Below, piece after piece: positions 34,598 to 44,135 of a DNA stretch of 64,000 nt. Each line of letters opens with the position of its first letter. The stretch's first letter is position 1. The notes under the pieces are model-generated. The model was given only the letters and a program-made list of their open reading frames with translations, was not told the origin of the DNA and did no database searches. Position numbers and translations under genes: made by a program. The stretch comes from Waddlia chondrophila WSU 86-1044 (GTDB taxonomy: Bacteria; Chlamydiota; Chlamydiia; Chlamydiales; Waddliaceae). The stretch is from NCBI RefSeq assembly GCF_000092785.1, contig NC_014225.1, positions 1,873,340 through 1,937,339 of the forward strand, read 5' to 3'.

Positions 34598-35915
34598 AAA
34601 GCTTCACTCAATTGGCCAAGGCCATCTCATTCAAGACTACGATCAATTGAGCAAACATCAGCAACAGGGCCTGCTTGAGCAGATTGAAAGGCTTCAAATC
34701 CCCGTTTTTCGCAAGCAGCAACTACTGCTCATGCCAACTCCCCACTCTCCAATCAGATTTCTTGATCCTGTTTTAAACAGCGCCGCATATGGGGAAAACA
34801 GCTGGAGCGAGCAGGGGAAAGGAGCGATCAAGCAGGGGTTGGTCGGCGCCCTCTTAATCGCCGGCGGACAAGGCAGCCGACTTCGGTTCAACGGCCCAAA
34901 AGGGTGTTTTCCGGTTTCTGTCATTAAGAAAAAAAGTCTTTTCCAGCTGTTTGCAGAAAAAACCCTTGCGGCAAGCATTCAGGCAAACCGCCCTCTGCCT
35001 TTAGCGATCATGACTTCTCCCCTCAATACTCAAGCAACCATTTCATATTTCGAAAATCATCGATATTTTGGACTGGAAGCATCGCAAGTGTCATTTTTCG
35101 CTCAGGAATTACTTCCTTTTCTTGACGATCAAGGAAACCTCGTACCAGATCCAATGGGAAACATTGCCGAGGGACCTGATGGAAACGGTTCTTGCCTCCG
35201 CAATTTTTTCGATAGCGGGATTTGGGACATCTGGTATGGATCCGGCGTCCGTCTGGTCAATTCCGTCTTGATCGACAATCCCCTGGCGGACCCCTTTGAC
35301 GCTGAGCTCATCGGCTATCATTTGGACGAAAACGCCGATGTTGTGATCAAATGCACGACTCGCGAAGACCCTAAAGAAAAAGTGGGGCTGATTGCCAAAC
35401 ACAACGACCGCATTGAGATCGTCGAGTATACAGAGGTTCCAGAAGAGGTACGAAACAAAAAAAATGACCAAGGCGGCCTTCTCTACAACCTGGCTAACTT
35501 AAGCTTATTTAGTTTCAGCATGGACTTCATCAAATCTGCAGCTCATAAAGACCTTCCGCTCCATCGAGCAAGAAAATCCGCCCCGACAGCAAAAGACCCG
35601 TCTCCAGAAAAACCAAACATCTGGAAGTTTGAGACATTTATCTTCGATACTCTCCAATATGCAACAAAAATCAAAACTTTAATTTATCCTAGAGATTCCT
35701 CCTTTTCTCCCCTTAAAAACCGCAATGGGCGCGACAGTTTGGAAACCGTTCAGCAAGCGCTTTTACAAAGAGACCGCAAAATATTTCAGCAAATAACAGG
35801 GACTAAACCGCCTGATAAACCTTTTGAACTTTCACAACAATTCTATTACCCGACACAAGAATTTGCGGCGCAATGGGCTGGAAAATCCTTTCCGAATGCA
35901 GGCTATATTGAATAA
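34575..35915 (+). CDS. UDPGP-type UDP-sugar pyrophosphorylase
   Basis: 446 aa from GTG 34575. The nucleotide-binding motif LIAGGQGSRLRFNGPKGCFPV and the downstream GNGSCLRNFFDSGIWD match eukaryote-like UDP-GlcNAc/UDP-Glc pyrophosphorylases, not the bacterial GalU family. It makes a UDP-sugar and pyrophosphate from UTP and a hexose-1-phosphate. Chlamydiae use this type, and gpsA is nearby as in C. trachomatis, as I recall, although here a 474-aa gene lies between. Which sugar it uses cannot be decided. Confidence 0.85.
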   Translation: MDKRHAFEKLHSIGQGHLIQDYDQLSKHQQQGLLEQIERLQIPVFRKQQLLLMPTPHSPIRFLDPVLNSAAYGENSWSEQGKGAIKQGLVGALLIAGGQGSRLRFNGPKGCFPVSVIKKKSLFQLFAEKTLAASIQANRPLPLAIMTSPLNTQATISYFENHRYFGLEASQVSFFAQELLPFLDDQGNLVPDPMGNIAEGPDGNGSCLRNFFDSGIWDIWYGSGVRLVNSVLIDNPLADPFDAELIGYHLDENADVVIKCTTREDPKEKVGLIAKHNDRIEIVEYTEVPEEVRNKKNDQGGLLYNLANLSLFSFSMDFIKSAAHKDLPLHRARKSAPTAKDPSPEKPNIWKFETFIFDTLQYATKIKTLIYPRDSSFSPLKNRNGRDSLETVQQALLQRDRKIFQQITGTKPPDKPFELSQQFYYPTQEFAAQWAGKSFPNAGYIE

Positions 35916-35962
35916 AACACCTCTTATCGATTATAATCTAAGTCTTTTTTTAAGAGGAATTT

Positions 35963-37387
35963 ATGATAATAGCTTCTTGTATTTATTCAAAAGATTGGAA
36001 CAATCTATTCCCTGCTTTCGAAACTCCAAGGGAAAAATACCACTTAGCTTTAAATGAAACGAGTTCTCTTACTGATCTCGTGTTTTCCTCCATAAGGGAG
36101 AAGAAAAATCCGAGCTCAGAAGAGCTTCAGATCCTTAGAAGCCCTACAAGGCTCATCACTGAGTCAAAAGAGAAAATCGAAGATCACATCGATAAAAGAA
36201 TCGCTCTTTTTTTTCAGCAGTTGATTGTCACTTATCGCGTCCCCTTCCACTTTGAAATTGGAAAGACGCAGCACCAAGCCCCTTCTACGCCGACACTTTC
36301 CAAAGTTCCCTTTAATTCCGCCCATAGCGCAACGATTCCTTGCCTTTACGCTTATCATCTTGACGATTGGAAGAAATGGGAAGCAGATCCTCAAAACACC
36401 CCTAAGCCAGCGCCTTTCGTCTATTTAAAGGGTTCTGACACTTACAATCATCACAACGCAACAATAGGCCTAATCAAACTGGTAAATACCGCTGACATCA
36501 TCCTGGACGGCACCTCTCAGTCAGCGGATAAATTGCGAATAAAAAGCATCGGCATCATCGAACGTTCAGCTAGAGGAGAAATTGATCCCAGGGAAGGACT
36601 CAAAAAATTTTTAACTCAGGCCAAGAAAATTTTAATCAGGCAGATTATAAGCCCCGATGAAAAAGAAGAGTATCGTCAAATTTTGAATATTTACCTTTCA
36701 AGGGTAGAAAATGCGATTGAGCAAAGCAAGGACGAAAGCTTCTTCGATCAGTTAATCAATGTGAAGATAGACCATGAAAGTAGAGAAGCATCGGCATTGA
36801 GGACTTTAATTTATCGCAATCGTTTCCACATCATCAGAGAATCTCAGGAAATGCAAAGCGTGATCGCAAAGAAAATTCATGACGTGGCGGCTTCCATTAT
36901 TGGCATCGGCCGAAAGCCGGCAAATTTCGATTTCGTCATGAAGAAAAAAATTCTATCTCTTTCCTCTTCTCAAGGGAAAAAGCAGCTTTCCCGATATTTT
37001 GGAGTATCCTTGGAGCAAATCACCCACGATCTTCAGGGAAAACGGTTCGCTGCCGCAGAAAGAAAAATCAATGAAGAAGAGCACAAGCAGAAATTCGACA
37101 CATTAATGAGAGACATCCGTACCCTATGTCGAGATCTTGTTAGAAGAGAGATGGCGTATCGAGCTCAAGTGACCAAGGATTTAAGGAATCACAAGAGGTG
37201 GCGGCAAAAGGATCTTGTCGCCGAATACCGAAAAGTTTATGCAGACGGCCCCATGAGCCAGCCAACCGTTTCACGGCTGGAAAATACCATCAAACCGATC
37301 GAAAGGCAGTTGGCTCACCGATTGGCTAGCATCTTCAATGTTGACCCAGGATTTTTCTTCCCTGCAATTTTTACATCTGTAGAATAA
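35963..37387 (+). CDS. hypothetical protein with C-terminal XRE-like helix-turn-helix, 474 aa
   Basis: Family not recognised. The last ~60 residues read as a helix-turn-helix: KDLVAEYRKVYADGPMSQ followed by PTVSRLENTIKPIERQLA and a typical RLASIFNVDPGFFFP end, as in XRE-type repressors. The preceding ~400 residues are mostly helical and carry no enzyme motif I can name. AGAGGA lies eight bases before the ATG. It sits between two genes that are adjacent in Chlamydiaceae, so it may be an insertion. It may be a DNA-binding regulator (inference). Confidence 0.7.
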   Translation: MIIASCIYSKDWNNLFPAFETPREKYHLALNETSSLTDLVFSSIREKKNPSSEELQILRSPTRLITESKEKIEDHIDKRIALFFQQLIVTYRVPFHFEIGKTQHQAPSTPTLSKVPFNSAHSATIPCLYAYHLDDWKKWEADPQNTPKPAPFVYLKGSDTYNHHNATIGLIKLVNTADIILDGTSQSADKLRIKSIGIIERSARGEIDPREGLKKFLTQAKKILIRQIISPDEKEEYRQILNIYLSRVENAIEQSKDESFFDQLINVKIDHESREASALRTLIYRNRFHIIRESQEMQSVIAKKIHDVAASIIGIGRKPANFDFVMKKKILSLSSSQGKKQLSRYFGVSLEQITHDLQGKRFAAAERKINEEEHKQKFDTLMRDIRTLCRDLVRREMAYRAQVTKDLRNHKRWRQKDLVAEYRKVYADGPMSQPTVSRLENTIKPIERQLAHRLASIFNVDPGFFFPAIFTSVE

Positions 37388-37412
37388 ATAACAAATGTCG
37401 GAGCAGCATCAA

Positions 37413-38411
37413 ATGAAAATAGGTTACTTAGGCGCCGGAGCTTGGGGATTTGCACTCGCATCGCTTTTAGCTTCAAAAAAATACGAAGTCGTTTCATGGA
37501 CAATTTCTGAAGAGCTGGCAGACCGCCTCAATCGATCCGAGGAACACCCTATGCTGCCCGGATCAAAAAAATTTCCCAACCAACGCCTCACAACAGATCT
37601 TCAAGACGCTGTACAGGGAGCAGATCTGATTGTCGAATCCGTGACTTCTGCCGGCATCCGTCCGGTCTTTGAACAGTTAAAAAAAGTTGAGCTCCCTTCT
37701 TGCCCCATCGTGATCACGTCGAAGGGAATTGAGCAGGATACAGGACTGATTTTATCGGATGTGATCTCTGAGGTTTTAGGAGAAGGGGTTCGTTGCCGCA
37801 TCGGTGCGATCAGCGGCCCCAGCTACGCAGCAGAAGTGGTCAAGGGGCAGCCGACTTCCGTTACAGGATCGGCATACGACCCCGCTGTTATGGAAACCGT
37901 ATGCAAAGCATTCAACACCGAGGCATTCCGCGTTTATCCGAATCATGACATGAGAGGGGTTGCTCTTGGAGGTGCACTAAAAAATGTCATTGCGATTGCA
38001 TGCGGCGTAGCGGAAGGGCTTAACCTTGGATACAGCGCTCGGGCAGCATTGATGACCCGCGGCCTGCACGAGATCAGAAAATTGGCCGTTTCCATGGGAG
38101 CAAATTCTGAAACGCTTTACGGACTTTCCGGCATGGGAGACCTTACAGTGACTTGCAGTGCCATGACGTCGCGCAATTTTAAATTTGGCTACCTTCTTTC
38201 TCAGGGAAAAGGGGTGAAGGATGCCAAGAAAGAGATTGGAATGGCAGTAGAGGGGGCCTACACGTGCGTTTCTGCTTTGCAGCTCAGCAAAAAACTCAAT
38301 GTTCCCATGCCCATTTCCGAATGCGTCTACCAGGTGGTTTTTGAAGGATTACCCCCCAAAGAAGCTGTTGTTCAACTCATGAAACGAGAGATTAAGCAAG
38401 AGCATCTTTAG
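37413..38411 (+). CDS. gpsA: glycerol-3-phosphate dehydrogenase (NAD(P)+)
   Basis: About 332 aa from ATG 37413, which has GGAG upstream; ATG 37395 is an in-frame alternative. The NAD-binding GAGAWGFALASLL, SAISGPSYA-like block (ISGPSYAAEV), the catalytic-lysine segment GALKNVIAIACGVAEGL and the GLSGMGDLTVTC block are all present. It makes sn-glycerol-3-phosphate for phospholipids in the cytoplasm. Confidence 0.96.
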   Translation: MKIGYLGAGAWGFALASLLASKKYEVVSWTISEELADRLNRSEEHPMLPGSKKFPNQRLTTDLQDAVQGADLIVESVTSAGIRPVFEQLKKVELPSCPIVITSKGIEQDTGLILSDVISEVLGEGVRCRIGAISGPSYAAEVVKGQPTSVTGSAYDPAVMETVCKAFNTEAFRVYPNHDMRGVALGGALKNVIAIACGVAEGLNLGYSARAALMTRGLHEIRKLAVSMGANSETLYGLSGMGDLTVTCSAMTSRNFKFGYLLSQGKGVKDAKKEIGMAVEGAYTCVSALQLSKKLNVPMPISECVYQVVFEGLPPKEAVVQLMKREIKQEHL

Positions 38412-39695
38412 TTAATTTTTCGTGCAGATACTCCAATAAAGCCGGTTTAACAGCTCTTTTTCTCTTTCTGTGATGCGAACCTCTCTTGAGACATCGGATA
38501 AATGCATGCGCATTTGCGATTCAATCTCTTCCATATTGAGAAGAGGGGATTTTTTAAAAAAGCATCGAAGTTCTTTTCCACGATCTTTCATGGCTAACCG
38601 ACGTTTTTCCATTGATTGAGACAGCCAATCAGGATCTAAAAAATAGGATAAATTTTTCGGAATAGGAAGAGGAGCAGAGTCTTTTAAAAATTCTTCAACC
38701 TTTCTAAGAGTCACATCGGCGATAAGATAAATGCCCTGTTCAGAGACAGTTTCAACACCATACGCAAGAGAGGGATGAATATAGAGACGTGCCGTCTCTC
38801 CAACTCTCATTTGCCTGACTCCTTGAGAAAAACCGGGAATGGTGTCTGAAAGCAAAACAGCTTCGCCTTTTACTTCTCTTAAGACTTCTTCTTTGGGGTT
38901 ATAGACCACATAATCAAGTAAAACTTTCGAAGCACGATCATTTTTTTGATCTGCCTCATTTTCTGATGATTCAATAAACAAAGAATTGGGGATCAGCTCC
39001 TTGAGATGCGCTTGATTTCTCAACCTAGAAAAAAACAAGTTCGCTTCCTTTAGATTGTTCAAAGCTCTCTGAAGATTTTCAGAAAAATGCGGCCAGGCAC
39101 AACGGAAATCTAAAAGCTCCCGAGTAGCATTTGTCTCTCTAAACCCTTCAAGAAATGCTTGTTGGTCATCAAGAGAGTATCCCTCTTCCATTAATGTGTA
39201 ACACAGTCTTTTAGAGACTAAATGATTCCACTGATCTTTTGAGATGGCTGTTAGCGCTTTTGCTAAAGAGTCATCCTGATCAATGATGATATCGATACCG
39301 GCAAAAGCTCTCACACAATCTTTTAAAAAAGATTCCGTTTGCAATTGTTTTTGGATCTCTTTTTGCGATTCCTTCAGTTTTTCGATAAGAACAAGAGAAG
39401 CCGGATCATCCTTAAAATAGCCAAATATAAACCGTGGATGTTCTGAACGCAGCGGTTCAGGAGAAAGGCGAATATTTTTGATCAATTCCTGATATTCTTC
39501 CTGAATCGTTGAGTATCCTAGATTAGGTTGAAGCAGACGGGCTTTTTTCGCATGATTTCTCTGACAAATGTAGTCTAGAACATTTAGATGAGGAAAATTC
39601 AGAACTTCTCGAAGGTTTTTGAAAGGAGGCGTTTCTTCGGAAAAAACGTTGTCTTCAAGCTCTTCAAGGCGGCTAACGCATAATGCATTTTTCAA
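38412..39695 (-). CDS. large protein with a C-terminal FKBP-type prolyl isomerase domain
   Basis: 427 aa from TTG 39695. Residues ~265-335 carry the FKBP core: a strand ending in VLLSDTIPGFSQGVRQM, then GETARLYIHPSLAYGVE and IYLIADVTLRKVE, matching the second half of FKBP/Mip domains. The first ~250 residues are helical with no motif I know, and there is no signal peptide at this start, unlike periplasmic Mip. It may act as a chaperone. Some active-site aromatics of FKBP cannot be matched by eye, so catalysis is uncertain. The stop is only one base from the gpsA stop. Confidence 0.75.
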   Translation of the reverse strand: MKNALCVSRLEELEDNVFSEETPPFKNLREVLNFPHLNVLDYICQRNHAKKARLLQPNLGYSTIQEEYQELIKNIRLSPEPLRSEHPRFIFGYFKDDPASLVLIEKLKESQKEIQKQLQTESFLKDCVRAFAGIDIIIDQDDSLAKALTAISKDQWNHLVSKRLCYTLMEEGYSLDDQQAFLEGFRETNATRELLDFRCAWPHFSENLQRALNNLKEANLFFSRLRNQAHLKELIPNSLFIESSENEADQKNDRASKVLLDYVVYNPKEEVLREVKGEAVLLSDTIPGFSQGVRQMRVGETARLYIHPSLAYGVETVSEQGIYLIADVTLRKVEEFLKDSAPLPIPKNLSYFLDPDWLSQSMEKRRLAMKDRGKELRCFFKKSPLLNMEEIESQMRMHLSDVSREVRITEREKELLNRLYWSICTKN

Positions 39696-39809
39696 GCCAT
39701 ATCCAAGCGTGAATTCCTACTAACTACCTTTCCTAAAAATTTTTCATTGATAAATATTTTTTGATTTCAATTATCCATTGGTAGATAAATGGAAATTGGA
39801 GGTGAAACG

Positions 39810-40199
39810 ATGAAATATTTAAAAGCATTCGTTGCAGGAATAGTCATTCCGGCAACAATATTACAGATTGCCACTTTGATCGAGTTTTTTATTGGGTGGC
39901 CGCCGATCAAGCAGAGTTACTTTTTCCATCAGCTTCCAATCGTTTGGGCTGTATGGAACGTAGTCTACGTCGCTTATGGGAACAGGATATGGCCGGCAAA
40001 CAAGGTATTGGCTTATTTGCTGCATGGAGCTGTTTTAGGAGTCATCCTATTAATTCCGGCATTGTTTTTCGCCATTCCAAAAATACTCGGATTTACAGGC
40101 GAAGCCCAGTACATTCCTATCGGGCTCGTCCCCATCGCCTACGCATTGATTTGGGCATTTGGAGTCAGACCTTTGAACCGCGTTTTCGGCATTGAATGA
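39810..40199 (+). CDS. small membrane protein, 129 aa
   Basis: From ATG 39810, with GGAGG eight bases upstream; the ATG at 39789 lies before this site. Four hydrophobic segments: near residues 5-28, 42-58, 68-92 and 103-118. Several Trp, Tyr and Pro; no known motif. It overlaps the nnr gene by ATGA. Confidence 0.75.
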   Translation: MKYLKAFVAGIVIPATILQIATLIEFFIGWPPIKQSYFFHQLPIVWAVWNVVYVAYGNRIWPANKVLAYLLHGAVLGVILLIPALFFAIPKILGFTGEAQYIPIGLVPIAYALIWAFGVRPLNRVFGIE

Positions 40200-41704
40200 A
40201 AGTCATTTCTTCGAAACAGATGGCATATCTGGAGTCGCAAGCTTACCGAAACGGCTCAACAGAAGAAGAATTTATGGAAAACGCCGGCAAAGGAATTGCC
40301 ATTGAAACGGACGCTTTTATTGAAGAGCGCCATCTGCCTTCAGAAGTGATCCTTTTTTGCGGAAAAGGAAACAATGCAGGGGATGCCTATGTTGCCGGAG
40401 TGTATCTGTTATCCTGGGGATATGCAGTTTCTGCCGTTCAAATCTCCCCGTTAGAAAATGCCAGCCCCTTATGCCGGCAAAATGCTAACCGTTTCAAAAA
40501 AAGCGGTGGAATGATTCATGATATCAACCATCCCGAAGAAATCAAATTTCCTCAGTTTGGAGTGATCCTGGATGGAGTGTTCGGCACAGGATTCCACGGC
40601 ACAGCAAAAGAACCTTATAGCTCAGCCATCAAATCAGCAAACAGCAGTCATTTGCCGATCATCGCCATCGACATTCCCTCAGGATTGAATGGAGATACAG
40701 GCATTGTTGAAGGAAACGCAATATGCGCTGCTGAAACAATTTTTCTAGGACTTCCAAAATCTGGATTCTTTTTACAAGACGGATGGAATTATGTAGGCAA
40801 GCTGCGGCATGTAGATTTTGGACTTCCTCACAACTACATCGAGGAATCGGATGCAAGCATGGTCTTGCTGACAAAGCAAGACCTTAAACATTCATTACCT
40901 CCAATTCTTAATTCAAGACATAAATACCAAGCCGGCTATGTGGTCGGATTGACAGGATCACCCGGGATGCCCGGAGCTGGAATTTTAGCCTGCCACGCTG
41001 CTTTGAGATCCGGTGCAGGAATCGTGAAAATGCTCCACCCCGCTGGAATGGAAAAAGAATTGGCAGCCTGCCCTTGCGAAGTGATTAAAACAGGCTATGA
41101 AATCGGCAATGCAACACCTGCAATCGATCTCCTAAATTCAGCGACCGCAGGATTTATTGGTCCAGGAATCGGCAAGTCTTTAGAAACACGGCACCTACTG
41201 AAAGAAATTTTTCCAAAACTCAGAAAGCCTTGCGCCATCGATGCAGACGCGTTGACAATTATTGGAGAAGATGGTTTGCATCCGCCTGAAGGAGCGATAT
41301 TAACCCCTCATGCCGGAGAGATGATCCGTTTGATGGCTCAATCATCTCCTTCCCCTCACAGCTTAGAGTTTTTAGAGTCTTGCCAAAAATATTGTGAAAG
41401 CCACCGTGTCACACTTGTGTTAAAAGGCGGGCCAACATTTATCTTCCACCCTCACGAACCCATCCACGTCAATGTTCATGGAGATCCTGGAATGGCAACC
41501 GCGGGAAGCGGAGATGTGCTCACAGGGGTGATCGCCGCTCTGTTAGCTCAAGGGCTTTCTTCTTTTGAAGCTGCGAAATTAGGCGTGTTTCTTCATGGAA
41601 CCGCAGGCGAATACGCTGCAGATGAAAAAACATCCTACAGCCTGATTGCCAGCGATCTCATCTCTACACTGCCAGAGGCATTCCACTACTTAATGGAGGA
41701 TTAA
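40196..41704 (+). CDS. nnr: bifunctional NAD(P)H-hydrate epimerase / ADP-dependent dehydratase
   Basis: 502 aa. The N-terminal YjeF_N epimerase domain has ENAGKGIA, FCGKGNNAGDAYVAG and IDIPSGLNGDTG; the C-terminal carbohydrate-kinase-like domain has GSPGMPGAGILACHAALRSGAG, LTPHAGEM, VLKGGPTFI and GMATAGSGDVLTGVIAAL. It repairs hydrated NAD(P)H. Domain order and length match E. coli Nnr. It starts within the stop of the small membrane-protein gene. Confidence 0.95.
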   Translation: MKVISSKQMAYLESQAYRNGSTEEEFMENAGKGIAIETDAFIEERHLPSEVILFCGKGNNAGDAYVAGVYLLSWGYAVSAVQISPLENASPLCRQNANRFKKSGGMIHDINHPEEIKFPQFGVILDGVFGTGFHGTAKEPYSSAIKSANSSHLPIIAIDIPSGLNGDTGIVEGNAICAAETIFLGLPKSGFFLQDGWNYVGKLRHVDFGLPHNYIEESDASMVLLTKQDLKHSLPPILNSRHKYQAGYVVGLTGSPGMPGAGILACHAALRSGAGIVKMLHPAGMEKELAACPCEVIKTGYEIGNATPAIDLLNSATAGFIGPGIGKSLETRHLLKEIFPKLRKPCAIDADALTIIGEDGLHPPEGAILTPHAGEMIRLMAQSSPSPHSLEFLESCQKYCESHRVTLVLKGGPTFIFHPHEPIHVNVHGDPGMATAGSGDVLTGVIAALLAQGLSSFEAAKLGVFLHGTAGEYAADEKTSYSLIASDLISTLPEAFHYLMED

Positions 41705-41705
41705 C

Positions 41706-42944
41706 GTGAGGCTTTTGTTTCTTTACCTTCTTTTTTTCTGTTTCTGCCTATCAGGAATTGAGCACCCTTCCATCGGGATCTTTACCTGCAAAGTGAATGG
41801 CGTAGGATGCTGGGATCCTGATTCGATCAACTCAGGAATTGCCGGATCAGAAGAAGCTGTGATCTATCTTTCCAAACACTTAGCCGATTTAGGTTACACA
41901 GTCACAGTCTACGGCAATCCTCCTCCAAACTCACCTCATTCACGCGAAAGTGCGAATCCAAGATATATCGACGTCGATACTAATGATGAGAAACAGTTTG
42001 ATTTTGCTGTCGCATGGCGCATGCCGAGCCTTGGACTTACGCTTAGACAAAAAGCTGCGCATGTCTATCTCTGGCCCCACGATACCATTCATTACCGTTT
42101 GCCTAAAGAGCAAATTGAAACCTTTGACGATGTATTCTGGCTTTCTGAATGGCAGCGTCAGCAATGGATGGCAAAAAATCCCGAATTTTCCCGTTATCGA
42201 CGAATTTTCGGTAACGGGATTGAGCCTGATCAGTTCACTCCTATCGTCCCCCGCAGCAACCCGCACTCTTTAATCTATGGATCAAATTATGCGAGAGGCT
42301 TAGAAATTCTTCTGGACAATTGGCCTGCAATTAAAGACAGATTTTCAAACGCCACTCTCGACATCTATTACGGATGGCAGCATTGGGGGTTGCTATCTCC
42401 TGAAAAAGAAGCAAAAATGCGCCGCCAGATCAGCGACTACAAGGCACTATCAGTTGTAGACCACGAGCGAGTAAGCCATGAAGAATTAAACAATGCATAC
42501 GCTCATGCCTCTATTTGGGCCTATCCCTGCATTGCTCCGGAAACCTTTTGCATTACCGCCTTGCGAGCGCAAGGCTCTGGCACCATCCCTGTAGTCATTG
42601 AAGGGACAGCTCTTTCAGAAACCGTACGAGGCGGTTTCAAGTGTTCAACACCAAAAGAGTATCTCTCGACTCTGTTTCGGGCAATGGAAAGCGCCGAACA
42701 GTTTACTTTGGCTGATCGGAAACAGCTGAGAACATTTGTCTTCGAAGAGTATACCTGGAAGAAAATTGCGGAAAAATGGCACTCCGTGTTTCAAGAAGCT
42801 TACCGCATCGACAATTCAGCTAACTTAACATTTGCAAACTCTAAGTTCTTCTTCACGCAATCTCTAACATTGCCGGGAAGATCTTCTCTATCAAGAAGTT
42901 TTAACGAAACATCGCGCGACTTTTCAAACTCATCGATCCAATAA
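41706..42944 (+). CDS. exported GT4-type glycosyltransferase
   Basis: 412 aa from GTG 41706. A clear signal peptide (MRLLFLYLLFFCFCLSG) precedes a Rossmann-type GT-B fold: GIAGSEEAVIYLSKHLADLGY, WPHDTIHYRLP, FGNGIEPDQF and, in the C-terminal half, a donor-site-like CIAPETFCITALRAQGSGTIPVV. Retaining GT4 enzymes normally work in the cytoplasm on nucleotide sugars, so an export signal is unusual. The last ~45 residues (after EAYRIDN) are antisense to the end of the opposing GT2 gene, a 145-base overlap, and may reflect a lost stop codon. It may act on surface or host targets (inference). Confidence 0.8.
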   Translation: MRLLFLYLLFFCFCLSGIEHPSIGIFTCKVNGVGCWDPDSINSGIAGSEEAVIYLSKHLADLGYTVTVYGNPPPNSPHSRESANPRYIDVDTNDEKQFDFAVAWRMPSLGLTLRQKAAHVYLWPHDTIHYRLPKEQIETFDDVFWLSEWQRQQWMAKNPEFSRYRRIFGNGIEPDQFTPIVPRSNPHSLIYGSNYARGLEILLDNWPAIKDRFSNATLDIYYGWQHWGLLSPEKEAKMRRQISDYKALSVVDHERVSHEELNNAYAHASIWAYPCIAPETFCITALRAQGSGTIPVVIEGTALSETVRGGFKCSTPKEYLSTLFRAMESAEQFTLADRKQLRTFVFEEYTWKKIAEKWHSVFQEAYRIDNSANLTFANSKFFFTQSLTLPGRSSLSRSFNETSRDFSNSSIQ

Positions 42945-43963
42945 GCGCAAACAGACAGTTCGAGATCAGCACCGTAATTATAGATCCAATCTTCGACAAA
43001 CAAGATATCGTTCGGCTTTTCAATCCCTGCGGCAATTGATGCAATCTGATACCCGCGCTTAAAATCACCTAATCTACGATAATAATTTGCAATGCGATAC
43101 AACGGCTCTGCCCTTGATGGACGGTTGGAAAATGCTTGAAAATAGCTTTCAAGAACGTCTTCTTTAGGATAGTTGAGAATTTCTTTAATAGAGGCAATCT
43201 GCAACATGGAGTAAAAAACTTCCTGATCCCATCCTCCCATCGAAACTCTTTTATGATAAGACTTAAGAGCATTGTCATATTCACGCGCATCTCTATAGCT
43301 TTGAGCTAAATAAAACACATACCGGCAATTGCTTGGATCATCTTTCAATGCGTCTTCCAAAACCGCTGCATCTTTTTTATATTTTAGTGGATCTTTACTG
43401 CGCGCTCCTTCGGTCGTGTAAACGTTGCTCACCCCTTCCAACGTAGCAAACGTCTTTGATCCCGGACAGCCTAAATATTCATGAAGCACCCCTTCCCACT
43501 TCCAGTTTAAAGAAGATTTCGCGAATTGAAGCTTAGGATAAGAAGATCCTGAGTGCAATACAGTGATGTAATAGAAATCTTTATCTAAATGAGGAAGTTT
43601 GAAGTTCGGCTCATACATCAAGTATTCATCAGCATCGATAAAAAAGATATAGTCGCTTTTCCCTTTGGCAAGCTGCAGGGCCTCGTTGCGATTGTGGCTA
43701 AAATTTTTCCAAGGACGCTCATGAAGTTCTCCTTTAACGCCATGTTTATCCATAAATGCCTGAATCATTTGCTGAGTACCGTCAGTAGAGCCTGTATCGA
43801 CAATCACCCAGTAATCAATGATTGGCAAAACCGATTGAAGGCACCGTTCAATCACATCGGTTTCATTTTTTACGATCATATTCAAACAGACAGTTGGAGC
43901 TGCAAAAACTCCCGCAAAAGATACGAGGAAAACCAATAAAAGAGGGGGAATAAAACGTCTCAT
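42800..43963 (-). CDS. exported GT2-type glycosyltransferase with TPR-like tail
   Basis: 387 aa. The signal peptide MRRFIPPLLLVFLVSFAGVFA is followed directly by the GT-A core: CLNMIVKNETDVIERCLQSV, VDTGSTDGTQQMI and the metal-binding IFFIDADEYL. The C-terminal half is helical with a SNCRYVFYLAQSYRDAREYDNALKSY repeat like TPR. The catalytic DxD is intact. An exported GT-A enzyme lacks an obvious nucleotide-sugar supply in the periplasm, so it may act after secretion. It converges on the GT4 gene. Confidence 0.85.
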   Translation of the reverse strand: MRRFIPPLLLVFLVSFAGVFAAPTVCLNMIVKNETDVIERCLQSVLPIIDYWVIVDTGSTDGTQQMIQAFMDKHGVKGELHERPWKNFSHNRNEALQLAKGKSDYIFFIDADEYLMYEPNFKLPHLDKDFYYITVLHSGSSYPKLQFAKSSLNWKWEGVLHEYLGCPGSKTFATLEGVSNVYTTEGARSKDPLKYKKDAAVLEDALKDDPSNCRYVFYLAQSYRDAREYDNALKSYHKRVSMGGWDQEVFYSMLQIASIKEILNYPKEDVLESYFQAFSNRPSRAEPLYRIANYYRRLGDFKRGYQIASIAAGIEKPNDILFVEDWIYNYGADLELSVCAYWIDEFEKSRDVSLKLLDREDLPGNVRDCVKKNLEFANVKLAELSMR

Positions 43964-44135
43964 TTCAACCTTCTAATGATTTTTGGAACAATTCAATCCG
44001 GCTATATAAAAAAATTGATATTATACTGTCACTATTTTTTTTCTTCATCAAATTCAACCGTTACTTTTTCGTTGTCTCTCCCTTCTTATTAGTGTTACTT
44101 TAAGTTGTCATCATGTCATGAGGAGAGATGAGTTT

